Origin: Egibacteraceae bacterium
GTDB taxonomy: Bacteria; Actinomycetota; Nitriliruptoria; Euzebyales; Egibacteraceae
Assembly (NCBI GenBank): GCA_030446745.1
Contig: JAUJMS010000007.1
Span: 68,108 to 132,107 of the forward strand
DNA: 64,000 bases
Direction: 5' to 3'
The notes beneath the pieces are model-generated. The model had not been told where the DNA came from. It did not search any database and saw nothing but the letters and a program-made list of their open reading frames with translations. A program made the position numbers and the translations under genes. Position 1 is the first letter of the stretch; each line of letters starts with the position of its first letter. This document shows, in pieces, positions 41,323 to 51,570 of this stretch.

Positions 41323-42237
41323 ATGGTCCGCATGGAGGCACTGCCGGTCAGCGTCGAGCTGCCAGGGGTGCTCGCCGCCGAGGTCGCCGCGTTCGTCGAG
41401 GACGAGGCCGGCTGGCAGGTCGTCGGCGCGGGCGGGGCGTTGGCCCCGGTGCTGACCATCGCCGGGCGACCCGACGCCGGACCGCGCTGCGTCGTCGTCA
41501 CCGACGGGGCGCCGCCGGCGGAGCTCGTCGCCGACGCGCTGCTCGCCGGAGCGCTCGACGTCGTGGCGTGGCCGGCCGAGCGCCAGCGCCTGCTGGAGGC
41601 GCCGTTGCGCGTCCGGGGCACCCAGGATCCCGCCGCCGCCCCGCCGGTGTTCCGCATCGCCGGCGTCTGCGGCGGTGCCGGCACGTCGACGGTGGCGCTG
41701 GCGGTCGCGGGACTTGTGGCCTGGGCGGGAGGTCGCGCGCTCGTGGTCGGCGGCGACGACCTGCTGGCGCTGGCGGGACTGGACGCCTGGGCCGGCCCCG
41801 GCGCCGTCGAGCTGGCCGCACTTGCGCCCGCTGACGCGGCGGCCGAGGTGGCGGCGCTCGCGCGGCCGGTTTCCGCGGTCGACGGCCTGACCGTCCTCGG
41901 CGGCGGCGGCATCGTCGGCGCCACCACCGGATGGCCGGCCGACGTCGTCGTGGCAGACCTGCGCGTTCCGGGTGACGTGCGCGGCGCCGATCTCGCCGTC
42001 GCGCGCTGCGACGGGTCGCTGCGCGTCGCCGCCGGCAGCCACGTTCCGGTCGTCGTAGTGGGGGACGGCCCGCTGGATCGTGCCGCCGCCGGCCGGCTGC
42101 TCGGGCGCACGCCGGTCGGGTGGTTGCCGCACTCGGCGCGCGTGGCACGCGCCGGCGTCGCGGGGCGGGTGCCGTCGGCGCTGCCGGGCTCGTGGCTCGC
42201 GGCGCTGCGCGGCGTGGTCACGCGGGTGCGTCCGTGA
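41323..42237 (+). CDS. CpaE-like/septum-site-determining-like protein (Ssd/Rv3660c-like) of the Tad locus
   Basis: AGGAGG RBS; RIAGVCGGAGTSTVALAVAGLVAWAGGRALVVGGDDLLALAGLDAWAG; immediately upstream of tadA. Confidence 0.75.
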   Translation: MVRMEALPVSVELPGVLAAEVAAFVEDEAGWQVVGAGGALAPVLTIAGRPDAGPRCVVVTDGAPPAELVADALLAGALDVVAWPAERQRLLEAPLRVRGTQDPAAAPPVFRIAGVCGGAGTSTVALAVAGLVAWAGGRALVVGGDDLLALAGLDAWAGPGAVELAALAPADAAAEVAALARPVSAVDGLTVLGGGGIVGATTGWPADVVVADLRVPGDVRGADLAVARCDGSLRVAAGSHVPVVVVGDGPLDRAAAGRLLGRTPVGWLPHSARVARAGVAGRVPSALPGSWLAALRGVVTRVRP

Positions 42238-43418
42238 CGGCGGCTGCGACGGTGGCGGCCGCTTTGGCGGTGCCCGGTGGCGCTGCGTCCGCCGGGGCGC
42301 TGCAGGTGGAGCGCGTCCGCCGGCGGGTCGCCGAGGACCCCCAGCTCGTCAACCGTGACGGGTCGGCTCCGGTGCTGGCGACGGTGCGGTCGGCGGTCGC
42401 CCGGGCGGTCCGCGAGGAGGGCGTGCTGCTGCCAGCGGCGGAGCTCGCCGCGTTGGTCCGCGACCTCGTCGACGCGCTCGCCGGTCTGGGCCCGGTGCAG
42501 CCGCTGCTGCGCGACCCCGCCGTCACCGACGTCATGGTCAACGGCGCCGACGAGGTCTGGGTCGAGCGCGACGGCGTCCTGCAACCCACCGCGATCCGGT
42601 TCCCCGACGCGGCCGCGGTCCACGCTGCGGTCCTGCGGGTCGTGGGGCCGCTCGGTCTGCGCCTGGACCGGGCGCAGCCGTTCGTCGACGCGCGGCTGCC
42701 CGACGGCAGCCGGCTCCACGCGCTGCTGCCGCCGCTCGCGCCCGGCGGACCGGTGGTGACCCTGCGCAAGTTCGCCGCGGTGTCGCACACCTGGGCGGCG
42801 CTCGCCGACACCGGCGCCGTGCCGGAACCCGCCGCTGCGATGCTGCGCGAGGCCGTCGCGGCGCGCCGGGCGGTGGTGTGCTGCGGGCGCACCGGCACCG
42901 GCAAGACGACGCTGCTCAACCTGCTGCTCGGCGAGGTGGGTGCCGACGAGCGCGTCGTCGTCATCGAGGACGCCCCGGAGCTGCGCCCCCGCTGCCCGCA
43001 CGTCGTGCGCCTCGAGACGCGCCCGCCCAACGCCGAGGGCGCCGGCGCGGTGTCGGTGCGCGACCTCGTGCGCCAGTCGCTGCGCATGCGCCCGGACCGG
43101 ATCGTCGTGGGCGAAGTGCGCGGTGTCGAGTTGGTCGACGTGCTCCAGGCGCTGGCCACCGGCCACGAGGGTTGCATGACGACGGTGCACGCCCGTGCCG
43201 CCGAGGAGGCGTTGGTCCGCCTCGAGGGGATGGCGCTGCTCGCGGGGCTGCCGCTGCCGGCCGCGAGGGCGCAGCTGGAGGTGGGCCTCGACGTCGTCGC
43301 CGCGCTCGGGCGCGGCCCCGACGGGCGTCGCGGGCTGGTGCAGGTCGCCGAGGTCACCGCCCGCGGCGGTGACGGGCCGTTGCGCGTGCGCGAGCTGTGG
43401 CGCCGGAGCGCGTGGTGA
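42234..43418 (+). CDS. tadA: TadA/CpaF-family secretion ATPase
   Basis: CCGRTGTGKTTLLNLLLGEV (Walker A), VIEDAPELRPRCPHVVRLETRP, RMRPDRIVVGEVRGVELVDVLQALATGHEGCMTTVHA. Confidence 0.93.
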   Translation: MTAAATVAAALAVPGGAASAGALQVERVRRRVAEDPQLVNRDGSAPVLATVRSAVARAVREEGVLLPAAELAALVRDLVDALAGLGPVQPLLRDPAVTDVMVNGADEVWVERDGVLQPTAIRFPDAAAVHAAVLRVVGPLGLRLDRAQPFVDARLPDGSRLHALLPPLAPGGPVVTLRKFAAVSHTWAALADTGAVPEPAAAMLREAVAARRAVVCCGRTGTGKTTLLNLLLGEVGADERVVVIEDAPELRPRCPHVVRLETRPPNAEGAGAVSVRDLVRQSLRMRPDRIVVGEVRGVELVDVLQALATGHEGCMTTVHARAAEEALVRLEGMALLAGLPLPAARAQLEVGLDVVAALGRGPDGRRGLVQVAEVTARGGDGPLRVRELWRRSAW

Positions 43419-44579
43419 GCGCGCGCCTGCTGCCGTCGGACCCGCCGGACCGCGTGGCGAGGGCGCGCCCGCGGCGCTCCGAACCGCCTGCGTCGCCGCT
43501 GAACTTCGCCGTGCTGCTCGAGCTGGAGGCGGCGCTGGCGGCGGGCGCCGCGCCGCCGCAGGCCGCCGCCGCCGCGGCCGGCGACGGTGTGCTCGCGTCG
43601 GTGGCGCGCGAGGTGCGCCTCGGCCGCTCGCTGGCCGACGTCGCGGCCGGGGTGGCGACCGGCGACCCCGCGGCCGACCTGCTCGTGCGGGCGCTCGCCG
43701 TCGCGGAGGTGACCGGTGCGGGGTCGTTGCAGGCCGTCGAGCAGGCGGTCGCGGCGGTCCGCGACGAGGCGTCGTTGCGCCGGGTTGTGGCGGTGCGCAC
43801 CGCGCAGGCCCGCGGCACCGCGGTGATCCTCGCCGCCGTCCCGCTCGCCGCGTGGGTGCTGCTCGTCGCGCTCGACCCCGTCGCGCTGCGCTTCTACCGG
43901 ACGCCCCTCGGCCTGCTCAGCGCCGTGGTCGCGGTCACGCTGGCCGCCACGTCGTGGTCGGTCATGCGCCGGCTGGTGCGCCGCGCCGGCGCTGCCGCGG
44001 CCGCCGCCGACCCGCTGACGGCGCCGCGCCCGGCCCCGGACTGGCGCCGCGGTGCCGCACTTGCCGTTCCGATCGCCGTCATGGTCGGCGCTCTCGTCGC
44101 GCCGCCGCTCGGCGTCGCGGCCGCGGCGGTCGTCGGCTGGGTCGGCGCGCGGTCGCGAGCTCCCGCCGGTCCGCCGGCCGGCAGCGCGCCGGAGACGGTT
44201 GAGCTCGTGTCCGTTGCCCTGACCGCAGGCCTGTCGATCGGACCGGCGCTGGCGGCCGTCGCGCCGCTCGCGCCGGCGCCAGGTGACGCCGTGCTGACGG
44301 CCGCGGCGCGCCGGGTGCGGGCCGGCTGGGCCGTCGACGCCGCGCTCGACGGCTCCGGACTCGCGGTGCTCGGCACGACCCTGGCCGCGGCCGAGCCGCC
44401 CCCGCGGCGCCGGCGCTGCGCCGCCTGGCGAACGACCTGCGCAGCGACCGCCGGGCCGCCGCCGAGGAGGCCGCCGAGCGCCTCCAGCTCGCTCTCGTCT
44501 TCCCCACCACCTGCTGACCCTGCCCGCGTTCGTGGTCGGCGTCGTGCCACCGCTGTTGTGGACGACGCTCAGCCGCTGA
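43415..44579 (+). CDS. TadB–TadC-like type II secretion F-domain protein(s) in one frame, 3' end frameshifted
   Basis: N-part LELEAALAAGAAPPQAAAAAAGDGVLASVAREVRLGRSLADVAAG; C-part PETVELVSVALTAGLSIGPALAAVAPLAPAPGDAVLTAAARRV; then frame -1 LRRLANDLRSDRRAAAEEAAERLQLALVF and frame -1 again LLTLPAFVVGVVPPLLWTTLSR*. Confidence 0.7.
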
Positions 44580-44611
44580 CGGGCAGGTCGGTCCGACCCC
44601 AAGGAGCTGCC

Positions 44612-44899
44612 ATGCACCGAAACCCCTGTGTCGCCTCCGTTCCTGTCGTCGACGGCCGCCACGCCGGCGACGAGCCCGCCAGCGCGCTGCGCGGTGGGCT
44701 GTCCCGACGCGTCGAGCGTCTCCGCGACGACGGCGAGGAGGGCGCCCAGGCCGTCGAGTACGCCATGATCGGCGGCTTGGGTGCCGGTCTCATCGGCCTG
44801 CTGTGGGCGATCGTCGGCCGCACGGGCATCCTCGACAAGGTCATCGAGGCGCTGCTGAGTGTGCTGATCGAGCTGATCACCGGATGGCGGCCCCAGTGA
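44612..44899 (+). CDS. Flp-type pilin (DUF4244 family)
   Basis: AAGGAG RBS; EEGAQAVEYAMIGGLGAGLIGLLWAIVGRTGILDKVIEALLSVLIELITGW. Confidence 0.88.
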   Translation: MHRNPCVASVPVVDGRHAGDEPASALRGGLSRRVERLRDDGEEGAQAVEYAMIGGLGAGLIGLLWAIVGRTGILDKVIEALLSVLIELITGWRPQ

Positions 44900-44916
44900 C
44901 GGAAGGAGGGGCGCCA

Positions 44917-45316
44917 GTGGTGCCCTCGCCTCCGACCGTCGTGGTGGCGGCACCGGCTCGGCGGCGCCACCGGCAGCCAGAGCCTCGAGCTCGCCCTGGC
45001 GGTGCCCGGCGTCGTCGTGCTGGTCGTCGTGCTGATCCACGCCGCCGTGCTCGGTGCCGACCTCGTGGCCGCGCAGGGCGTCGCGCGTGAGGCCGCGCGG
45101 GTCGCGGCGGTCGCCGACGACGCGACCGTCAAAGCGGCCGCCCAGCAGGCGGCCGGGCGCCGGCCGGTCGACGTGTCGCTCCATCCGCCGACGGCGGGAC
45201 GGGCCCCAGGCGGCGCCGTCACGGCGACCGTCCGGCTGCGCAGCGCGGCGTTCGCACCGTTCGGCGCCACGGTGTGGCTGCCGGCGCAGGCCACGATGCG
45301 CGTGGAGCAACGATGA
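44917..45316 (+). CDS. TadE-like protein (5' part apparently frameshifted ~44950-44975)
   Basis: GATGSQSLELALAVPGVVVLVVVLIHAAVLGADLVAAQGVAREAARVAAV; GTG start with RBS lies in another frame. Confidence 0.65.
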
Positions 45317-45817
45317 CCACCGCAGCACTGCGGCGGCGACGACGCACGGCCGGGGCGCTGCGGTGCCGACGAAGCACTGCCGCGGCGCTGGCGCGGCCTC
45401 CGAGACCCCGCGGAGGACGGCGCGGTCGCCTTGCTCGTCGTGCTGCTCGCGAGCCTGCTGTTGGGCGCCGCCGCCGTCGGCCTGGTCACCGTGGTCGATG
45501 TCTCCCTCGCCGCGGCCCGGGCGCGCACGGCGGCCGACGCGGCGGCGCTCGCGGCGATGAGCAGCTCGCCGCTGGCCGGCGGCGACGACGCCCCGGCGGT
45601 GGCCGCCCGTGCGGCCGCCGCCGCCAACGGGGCGCGGATCGCGGCCACCGACGATCGCGGCTGGCCGTTGCGCTACGCCGTGCACGCCGCCGTCGCCCCG
45701 CGCACCCGCGTCGCGCGCAGCGTCGTCGCGGTGGTGCAGACGCGGGCGACGGCGGCGGTACGGCCCTCAGGGGCGCCGCTCGACCCGCCGTTAGTACCTG
45801 TAGGGATGGACGAGTGA
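45313..45817 (+). CDS. TadG/Rv3654c-like secreted protein (5' part apparently frameshifted)
   Basis: DPAEDGAVALLVVLLASLLLGAAAVGLVTVVDVSLAAARARTAADAAALAAM; ATG overlapping the TadE stop is in another frame. Confidence 0.65.
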
Positions 45818-45932
45818 GTCCGGGACTGCACTGCGTTACCCTTGGCTGTACGGCCTGGCCGTCGCGGCGTGTCGCAGCACGCGCGCCGCGGACCGCCCGA
45901 CCGCGCCCGACGAGAACCAACCAGGAGCACCG

Positions 45933-46721
45933 GTGTCCTTGAAGCGCAACAAACCCGCCGCGCCGCCGCGCCCGCGCGAGGCGATCGAGCAGCGCGACGG
46001 GCTCACGATGCCCGACCCGCTGCGCGGGCAGGCGACGGGTCAGCAGGGCGGCGTCCGCTACGCGCTCGACGCCGTGCGGGCGCGCCCCGCTGGTCGCCGC
46101 GCGCTGTCGACGTTGGCGCTGCTGCTGTGCCTCGGGGGCGCCGGGATGTTCGCGTACCCGCTCGTGACCGACGTCTACGCCACCGAGGTGCTCCAAAAAG
46201 AGCTGGCCGACCGCTACCGCGCCCCCGAGTTCGAGCGGCGCTACGTCACCCGCACGATCGAGACCGGCGACCCGCTGACCCGCATCGTGCTCCCGCGCCT
46301 CGGCGTCAAGGCCCTCGTCGTGGAAGGCACCTCCACCGCGGCGCTGCGCGCGGGCGCCGGGCACTACCCGGGCACGCCGCTGCCCGGCGAGGACGGCAAC
46401 GTCGCCATCGCGGGCCATCGCACGACCTACGGCAAGCCGTTCAACCAGCTCGACGAGCTCGACGTCGGCGACGTCGTGCGGCTCGAGACCCCGGTGGCGA
46501 CCTACACCTACCGCGTGGTGCGGCATCCCGACGCCGTCAGCGGCTGCCCGAACGGCGCGTGCTGGGTGACGAACCCGGCGGACTGGGGCGTCGTCGCGCC
46601 AACGCGTGGAGCGATGCTCACGATGACGACCTGCCACCCCAAGGGCTCCGCCGCGCAGCGCCTGGTCCTGCGCGCCAAACTCGTGCGCACCGGACCTCCG
46701 CGCGCAAAGGGGCAGGGATGA
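45933..46721 (+). CDS. Class E sortase
   Basis: PLTRIVLPRLGVKALVVEG; GHYPGTPLPGEDGNVAIAGHRTTYGKPFNQLDEL; catalytic TMTTCHPKGSAAQRL. Confidence 0.9.
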   Translation: MSLKRNKPAAPPRPREAIEQRDGLTMPDPLRGQATGQQGGVRYALDAVRARPAGRRALSTLALLLCLGGAGMFAYPLVTDVYATEVLQKELADRYRAPEFERRYVTRTIETGDPLTRIVLPRLGVKALVVEGTSTAALRAGAGHYPGTPLPGEDGNVAIAGHRTTYGKPFNQLDELDVGDVVRLETPVATYTYRVVRHPDAVSGCPNGACWVTNPADWGVVAPTRGAMLTMTTCHPKGSAAQRLVLRAKLVRTGPPRAKGQG

Positions 46722-48238
46722 GCGCCTCCCGGGCTGTCGCGATGCCGGCGACGCGCGGCGTCGTAGCCGTCGTGCTACGGATCCTCGCGGCGGTGACGCT
46801 CGCAACGAGCTGGTCGCTGGGGGCCGCGTTGCCCGCGGCAGCAGAGGTGGTCGACTTCGGCGTCGAGAGCCCGTCCGCCGGCGCGGTCGTGGCGTCGGCG
46901 ACGCCGCTCGTCGCCTACGTCGACCGGACGACGCCGCCGCCTGACGAGGACGGCAACGTGCCCAAGGAGCGCGTCGAGATGCGCTCGCGCCTGCTCGACG
47001 GTGGTCGCAACCCGGTGTCGAGCAAGATCGTGCGGCTCACGCCCGGTGACCAGTCCGAGGTGCAGCCCGGGGTCGAGCGGGCGCGCTTCTTCGGTGAGAT
47101 CAACCCGTACTCGCTGGTGTGGCTGACCGTGCCCGCCGCGGCGCCCAACGGTCGCTACATCCTGCAGGTCCAGTTCCAGAACACCGCCGGTGATGTGTCG
47201 CGCGACCCCAGCGAGTGGCGCGACCACCCGATCGTGCTCGACGCGCCACCGCCGGCCACGACGGCCACCGCCGAGGTCGCGGATGCCGCGGCCAAGCAGG
47301 TTCGCGTCGACTGGAACTCCGTCGACGTCCCCGACTTGCTCTACTACGACGTCGAACGCCAGGCCGGCGGGGGGGACTGGGTGGCGGCCGCCGCCGGCGT
47401 CGACCCCGGCACGACGACCGTCACCGACAGCGTCGGTGAGGCCGGGTCGTATCGCTACCGGGTCGTCGCCGTGCGCGCCGGCGCGGAGAAGGGGTCGACG
47501 CTGTCGTCGACCTCCGCAGCGACCGAGTCGGTCACGGTCGCCGCTGCGACCGAGCCGCCCCCGACGGACGGCGACGACGGCGACGACGAAGGGCCCGACG
47601 ACACCGGCGGCGACGAGCCCGGCGACGATGAGCCCGGCGACGATGAGCCCGGCGACGGCGACGGCTCCGATGACGGGGGCTCCGAGTTCGAATTCGGCGA
47701 CGATGTCGGCGACGGTGGCGACGCCGGCAGTGGCGGCGGCGACAGCGGTCGCGCCGGCGCCGACGCCGGCGGTGGCGCCGGCCGTGGCGGTGGCGGGAGC
47801 CGCCTCGTGCCGCGCGCCGGCGGGTCGACGTCGGCCGATGGCGGCGGCACCGGCTCGTCCGGCAGTAGCTCCGGGTTCGAACTGACCGGGATCACGCCGC
47901 GGGCGGCGGACGACGACGACGACGACAGCGGCAGCGACGGCTTCGGCGACGGCGACGGCGTCGACCTTGCCGACGCCGGCGACGACGAGCAGCAGCCCGC
48001 CGTCGCCGCGCCCTCCGACGTTGACACCTTCCGCAAGAAGCTCGACTACGGCAACCGCGGCGAGCTGGTCGAGCGCATCCCGAAGGACGTGGTCCGCGAC
48101 GGCGGGTTCACCGAGGACGGCGGCACCCTGAGCATCGTCAACCGCGAACTCGACGAACAGCGGGTCCTGCCGGCGGTGGCGGGCGGGCTCGTGCTCGTGC
48201 TGTCGGCGGCGCACGTCCTGCGCTTCCTCAACGAGTAG
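46718..48238 (+). CDS. Exported FN3-domain protein with Asp/Gly-rich low-complexity stalk and C-terminal TM segment
   Basis: ATGA overlap with sortase; signal peptide; KQVRVDWNSVDVPDLLYYDVERQAGGGDW…YRYRVVAVRAG; GDDEP repeats; [24 protein letters not shown]. Confidence 0.75.
   Translation: MSASRAVAMPATRGVVAVVLRILAAVTLATSWSLGAALPAAAEVVDFGVESPSAGAVVASATPLVAYVDRTTPPPDEDGNVPKERVEMRSRLLDGGRNPVSSKIVRLTPGDQSEVQPGVERARFFGEINPYSLVWLTVPAAAPNGRYILQVQFQNTAGDVSRDPSEWRDHPIVLDAPPPATTATAEVADAAAKQVRVDWNSVDVPDLLYYDVERQAGGGDWVAAAAGVDPGTTTVTDSVGEAGSYRYRVVAVRAGAEKGSTLSSTSAATESVTVAAATEPPPTDGDDGDDEGPDDTGGDEPGDDEPGDDEPGDGDGSDDGGSEFEFGDDVGDGGDAGSGGGDSGRAGADAGGGAGRGGGGSRLVPRAGGSTSADGGGTGSSGSSSGFELTGITPRAADDDDDDSGSDGFGDGDGVDLADAGDDEQQPAVAAPSDVDTFRKKLDYGNRGELVERIPKDVVRDGGFTEDGGTLSIVNRELDEQRVLPAVAGGLVLVLSAAHVLRFLNE
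47600..47655 (+). repeat. 15-bp tandem repeat encoding GDDEP / D-G rich stalk
   Basis: Consecutive copies of gacgatgagcccggc. Confidence 0.7.
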
Positions 48239-50531
48239 GCCCCCGCTCGGCGAGTACCGCGGTCAGCAGTGCGACCGCGCCCCGCTTGTCCAGCGGCTCG
48301 TTGCCGTTGCCGCACTTCGGTGACTGCACGCACGACGGGCAGCCGTCGGCGCAGGCGCAGGTCGCCACGGCGGTCAGCGTGGCGCGCAGGTGGCGGTCGC
48401 CGCTGCGAAAGCCGCGCTCCGCGATCCCCGCACCACCCGGGTAGCCGTCGTAGATGAAGATCGTCGCGACGCCCGTGTCGGGATGCCACGCGGTCGACAG
48501 GCCACCGATGTCCCAGCGGTCACACATCGCGAACAGCGGCAGCAGGCCGATCGCGGCGTGCTCGGCCGCATGCGCGGCGCCCGGCACCCGTGCGGCGGGC
48601 AGCCCCGCCTCGGCCAGGACGCCGTCGGGCACGGCCAGCCACAGCGCGGTGGTGTCCAGGTGCAACCGCGGCAGGTCGAGCGACACGACGCCGAGCGACT
48701 CGTCGCTGAGGACCCGCCGGCGTTCGTAGCCCAGCACCTGCGTCGCGACCTCGACGCGGCCGAAGTGCAGCCGGCACCGCCCCCATGTCGCGGTGTTACG
48801 AACGGCCTGCACGGTGACGTCGGTGTCGCTGCGCGCGGAGGTGTACTCGTCGCCGTCGAACCGGCGCACCACGGCGGTGCGCTGCGCGAGGTCGAGCGTG
48901 TCGACGCGGTAGCTGCGGCCCTGGTGGAGATAGACCGCGCCGGGATGGACGGTGCGGAAGGCCCGCGCCTCGTCGACGTCGCCGACCAGTGCGCCCGTGT
49001 CGCCGTCGACGATGGTGAACGGCGCCCCTCCGGCGGAGCGGATCGACAGCCCCGCGGCGGGCGAGCCGCGGCCGGACCAGAACCAGCGTCCGCCCCGGGC
49101 CCGCAGGCGGCCGGCGGCGGCCTCCTGGGCGACGAGCGCCGCGACGTCCGCGGGCGCGAAGGTGTCGTCGGCGTCGTCCAGCGGCAGCTCGAAGGCGGCG
49201 CAGCGCAGGTGCGGTGCCAGCACGTAGGGATTCGTGACGTCGGCGACGGCCGCCTCCAGCGGACGGTCCCACAGCTGCGCCGGGTTGGCGACGAGGTAGT
49301 GGTCGAGCGGGTCGTCGGCCGCGACGAGGACCGCGACCGCCTCGCGGCCGCGGCGCCCCGCACGTCCGGCCTGCTGCCACAGCGACGCGACGGTGCCCGG
49401 CCACCCGGCGATGACTACGGCGTCGAGCGCGCCGACGTCGACGCCGAGCTCGAGCGCGTCGGTCGCCGCGACGCCGAGCAGTGACCCGTCGAGCAGGCCG
49501 CGCTCGACGCTGCGGCGCTCCTCGCCCAAAAAGCCGGCCCGGTACGCGAGGACGCGTTGCGGCGCGTCGCCGGTAGCCAGGCGCCGGCGGGCAGCCGCCG
49601 CGACCAGCTCGGCACCCTTGCGCGACCGCACGAACGCGAGCGTCGGGGTGCCGTCGGCGACCAGGCCGGCGAGCAGGTCGGCGGCCTCCGCCAGCGTCGA
49701 GCGCCGGGCGCCGGTCGCCGCGTCGACCAGCGGCGGCTCCCACAGCGCGAACGCGACCGGCGGGCGCGGCGAGCCGTCACGGTCGACCGTCGCGACCTCC
49801 AGGCCGGTCAAGGCGCGGGCATGCTCGCCCGGGTTGCCGATCGTCGCGGAGGCCAGCGCGAACAGCGGCGCGCTCGAGTAGTGGGCCGCCAGCCGGCGCA
49901 GCCGGCGCAGGATCGCGGCGACGTGCGCGCCGAACACTCCCCGCGCGACGTGGCACTCGTCCACGACGACCAGCGCGAGCCGATGCAGAAAGTCGCCCCA
50001 GCGGCGGTGCGCCGGCAGGATGCCAGCCGACAGCATGTCCGGGTTGGTCAACACCACGTTCGCGGTCCGGCGCACGGCCTCCCGCTCGCCGGCGGGCGTG
50101 TCGCCGTCGTAGGCGGCCGCGCGCACGTGCGGGAGGCGAAACGCTCGCAGCGCGCGCAGCTGGTCGTGCGCGAGCGCCTTCGTCGGCGCGAGGTACAAGG
50201 CGGTCGCCTTGTCGTCGACCAGCAGCCGCTCGAGCAGCGGCGGCTGGTAGCACAGCGACTTGCCGCTGGCCGTGCCCGTCGCGACGACGACGTGGCGACC
50301 GGCGCGCAGGTGGTTTCGCGCCTCGACCTGGTGGCGGTACAGCGACGGGATGCCGGTCAGGCGCAGCCGGTCGCCGAGCGGTGCGGGCAGGTCGTCGGGC
50401 AGCGCGACGGTGTCCGCCCGGCGTGCGGGCAGGTGCTGCAGCGCCACGACGCGCGGCCGCCCGGCCGCCGACGGATGCGCCGCGCCGAGCGCCGCGTCCA
50501 GGCGGCGCAGCACCGCGTCGGCATCCATCAC
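48228..50531 (-). CDS. DEAD/DEAH-box helicase with C-terminal DUF1998 Zn-binding domain (MrfA/Rv3649-like)
   Basis: [38 protein letters not shown]-terminal [28 protein letters not shown]. Confidence 0.93.
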   Translation of the reverse strand: MMDADAVLRRLDAALGAAHPSAAGRPRVVALQHLPARRADTVALPDDLPAPLGDRLRLTGIPSLYRHQVEARNHLRAGRHVVVATGTASGKSLCYQPPLLERLLVDDKATALYLAPTKALAHDQLRALRAFRLPHVRAAAYDGDTPAGEREAVRRTANVVLTNPDMLSAGILPAHRRWGDFLHRLALVVVDECHVARGVFGAHVAAILRRLRRLAAHYSSAPLFALASATIGNPGEHARALTGLEVATVDRDGSPRPPVAFALWEPPLVDAATGARRSTLAEAADLLAGLVADGTPTLAFVRSRKGAELVAAAARRRLATGDAPQRVLAYRAGFLGEERRSVERGLLDGSLLGVAATDALELGVDVGALDAVVIAGWPGTVASLWQQAGRAGRRGREAVAVLVAADDPLDHYLVANPAQLWDRPLEAAVADVTNPYVLAPHLRCAAFELPLDDADDTFAPADVAALVAQEAAAGRLRARGGRWFWSGRGSPAAGLSIRSAGGAPFTIVDGDTGALVGDVDEARAFRTVHPGAVYLHQGRSYRVDTLDLAQRTAVVRRFDGDEYTSARSDTDVTVQAVRNTATWGRCRLHFGRVEVATQVLGYERRRVLSDESLGVVSLDLPRLHLDTTALWLAVPDGVLAEAGLPAARVPGAAHAAEHAAIGLLPLFAMCDRWDIGGLSTAWHPDTGVATIFIYDGYPGGAGIAERGFRSGDRHLRATLTAVATCACADGCPSCVQSPKCGNGNEPLDKRGAVALLTAVLAERGPTR

Positions 50532-50667
50532 CGCAAGGGTAGGCGCCGCCCGTCGACGCCCGTCTCAGGGCCGCGTGCGTTTCGCCCCGTCACGCGCCGG
50601 GAAGGTCAGCCGCGGCTGCCGTCGCCCGCGGCAGCGTTCGTTCGCAGCGTTTGCGAGGAGCCCCGTC

Positions 50668-51009
50668 GTGGAGTTGAGCCTGAACCACCGCAAGGAAGGT
50701 GACCGCACGGTCCTCGAAGTCGGGGGCGAGGTCGACGTCTACACGGCGCCCAAGCTGCGCGAGAAGCTCGTCGAGCTCGTCGGGGATGGCCACTACCAGA
50801 TCGTCGTCGACATGACGAAGGTCGAGTTCCTCGACTCCACGGGCCTCGGTGTCCTGGTCGGCGGGCTCAAGCGCGTCCGGTCCCACGACGGCACCCTGTC
50901 GCTGGTGTGCAACCAGGAGCGCATCCTCAAGATCTTCCGGATCACCGGCCTGACGAAGGTCTTCCCGATCCACGACTCCCTCGACGAGGCGCTGCAGGAC
51001 AGCGAATGA
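50668..51009 (+). CDS. STAS-domain anti-sigma factor antagonist
   Basis: [22 protein letters not shown]…[25 protein letters not shown]. Confidence 0.92.
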   Translation: MELSLNHRKEGDRTVLEVGGEVDVYTAPKLREKLVELVGDGHYQIVVDMTKVEFLDSTGLGVLVGGLKRVRSHDGTLSLVCNQERILKIFRITGLTKVFPIHDSLDEALQDSE

Positions 51010-51046
51010 CGCCGGACCCTCCCGACGGCGGGCCACGCGCCGCCTG

Positions 51047-51481
51047 ATGGGCGACGTCGAGCTGCGGATCCCCCCCGACGTGCGCTACGTCGGGCTTGCG
51101 CGGCTCGTCGTCATGGTCGCGGCACGCCAGGCCGGCATGGTCCCGGACCGTGTCGAGGACCTCAAGATCGCGGTGAGCGAAGCGACGACCAACGCCGTGA
51201 ACGCGCACCGCCGCGCCGACGAGCAACGGCCGGTGGTGCTCAGCTTCGGCGCCACCGCGGCAGGGCAGTTCGCGGTCACCATCGCCGACGCGGGCCCGGG
51301 CTTCGACCCCGCGCCGCCGGAGGCGCACGACCGGCGAGACTGGTCGCTGGAGAACGGGCTCGGCGTGACGTTGATCCGCGGGCTCGCCGACGACGTGGAG
51401 TTTCGCCACCACGCCGGGATGGTCGTGCACATGCGCTTCGCCGTGGACATCGACGACCGCAACGCGGCGCTGGACGCCTGA
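51047..51481 (+). CDS. ATP-binding anti-sigma regulatory factor (RsbW-like)
   Basis: VEDLKIAVSEATTNAVNAHRR (N-box), TIADAGPGFDP (G1), NGLGVTLIRGLADDVEF. Confidence 0.88.
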   Translation: MGDVELRIPPDVRYVGLARLVVMVAARQAGMVPDRVEDLKIAVSEATTNAVNAHRRADEQRPVVLSFGATAAGQFAVTIADAGPGFDPAPPEAHDRRDWSLENGLGVTLIRGLADDVEFRHHAGMVVHMRFAVDIDDRNAALDA

Positions 51482-51570
51482 CCGCGGCGACGTCCACGCC
51501 TCCGCCGACACGGCGACACCGCGCCGCCGCTAGCATCCCCGCGGATCGATCCGAGGAGCGGGCAACGGGC

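Noticed and set aside
42218-45685. 1155-aa minus-strand ORF (and 40233..43190 minus beyond the HAD gene)
   Set aside because: Shadow of the tad locus; low-complexity Arg/Ala/Gly translation with no recognisable domain.
47600-47655. Possible CRISPR-like repeat
   Set aside because: In-frame 15-bp coding repeat (GDDEP) without spacers.
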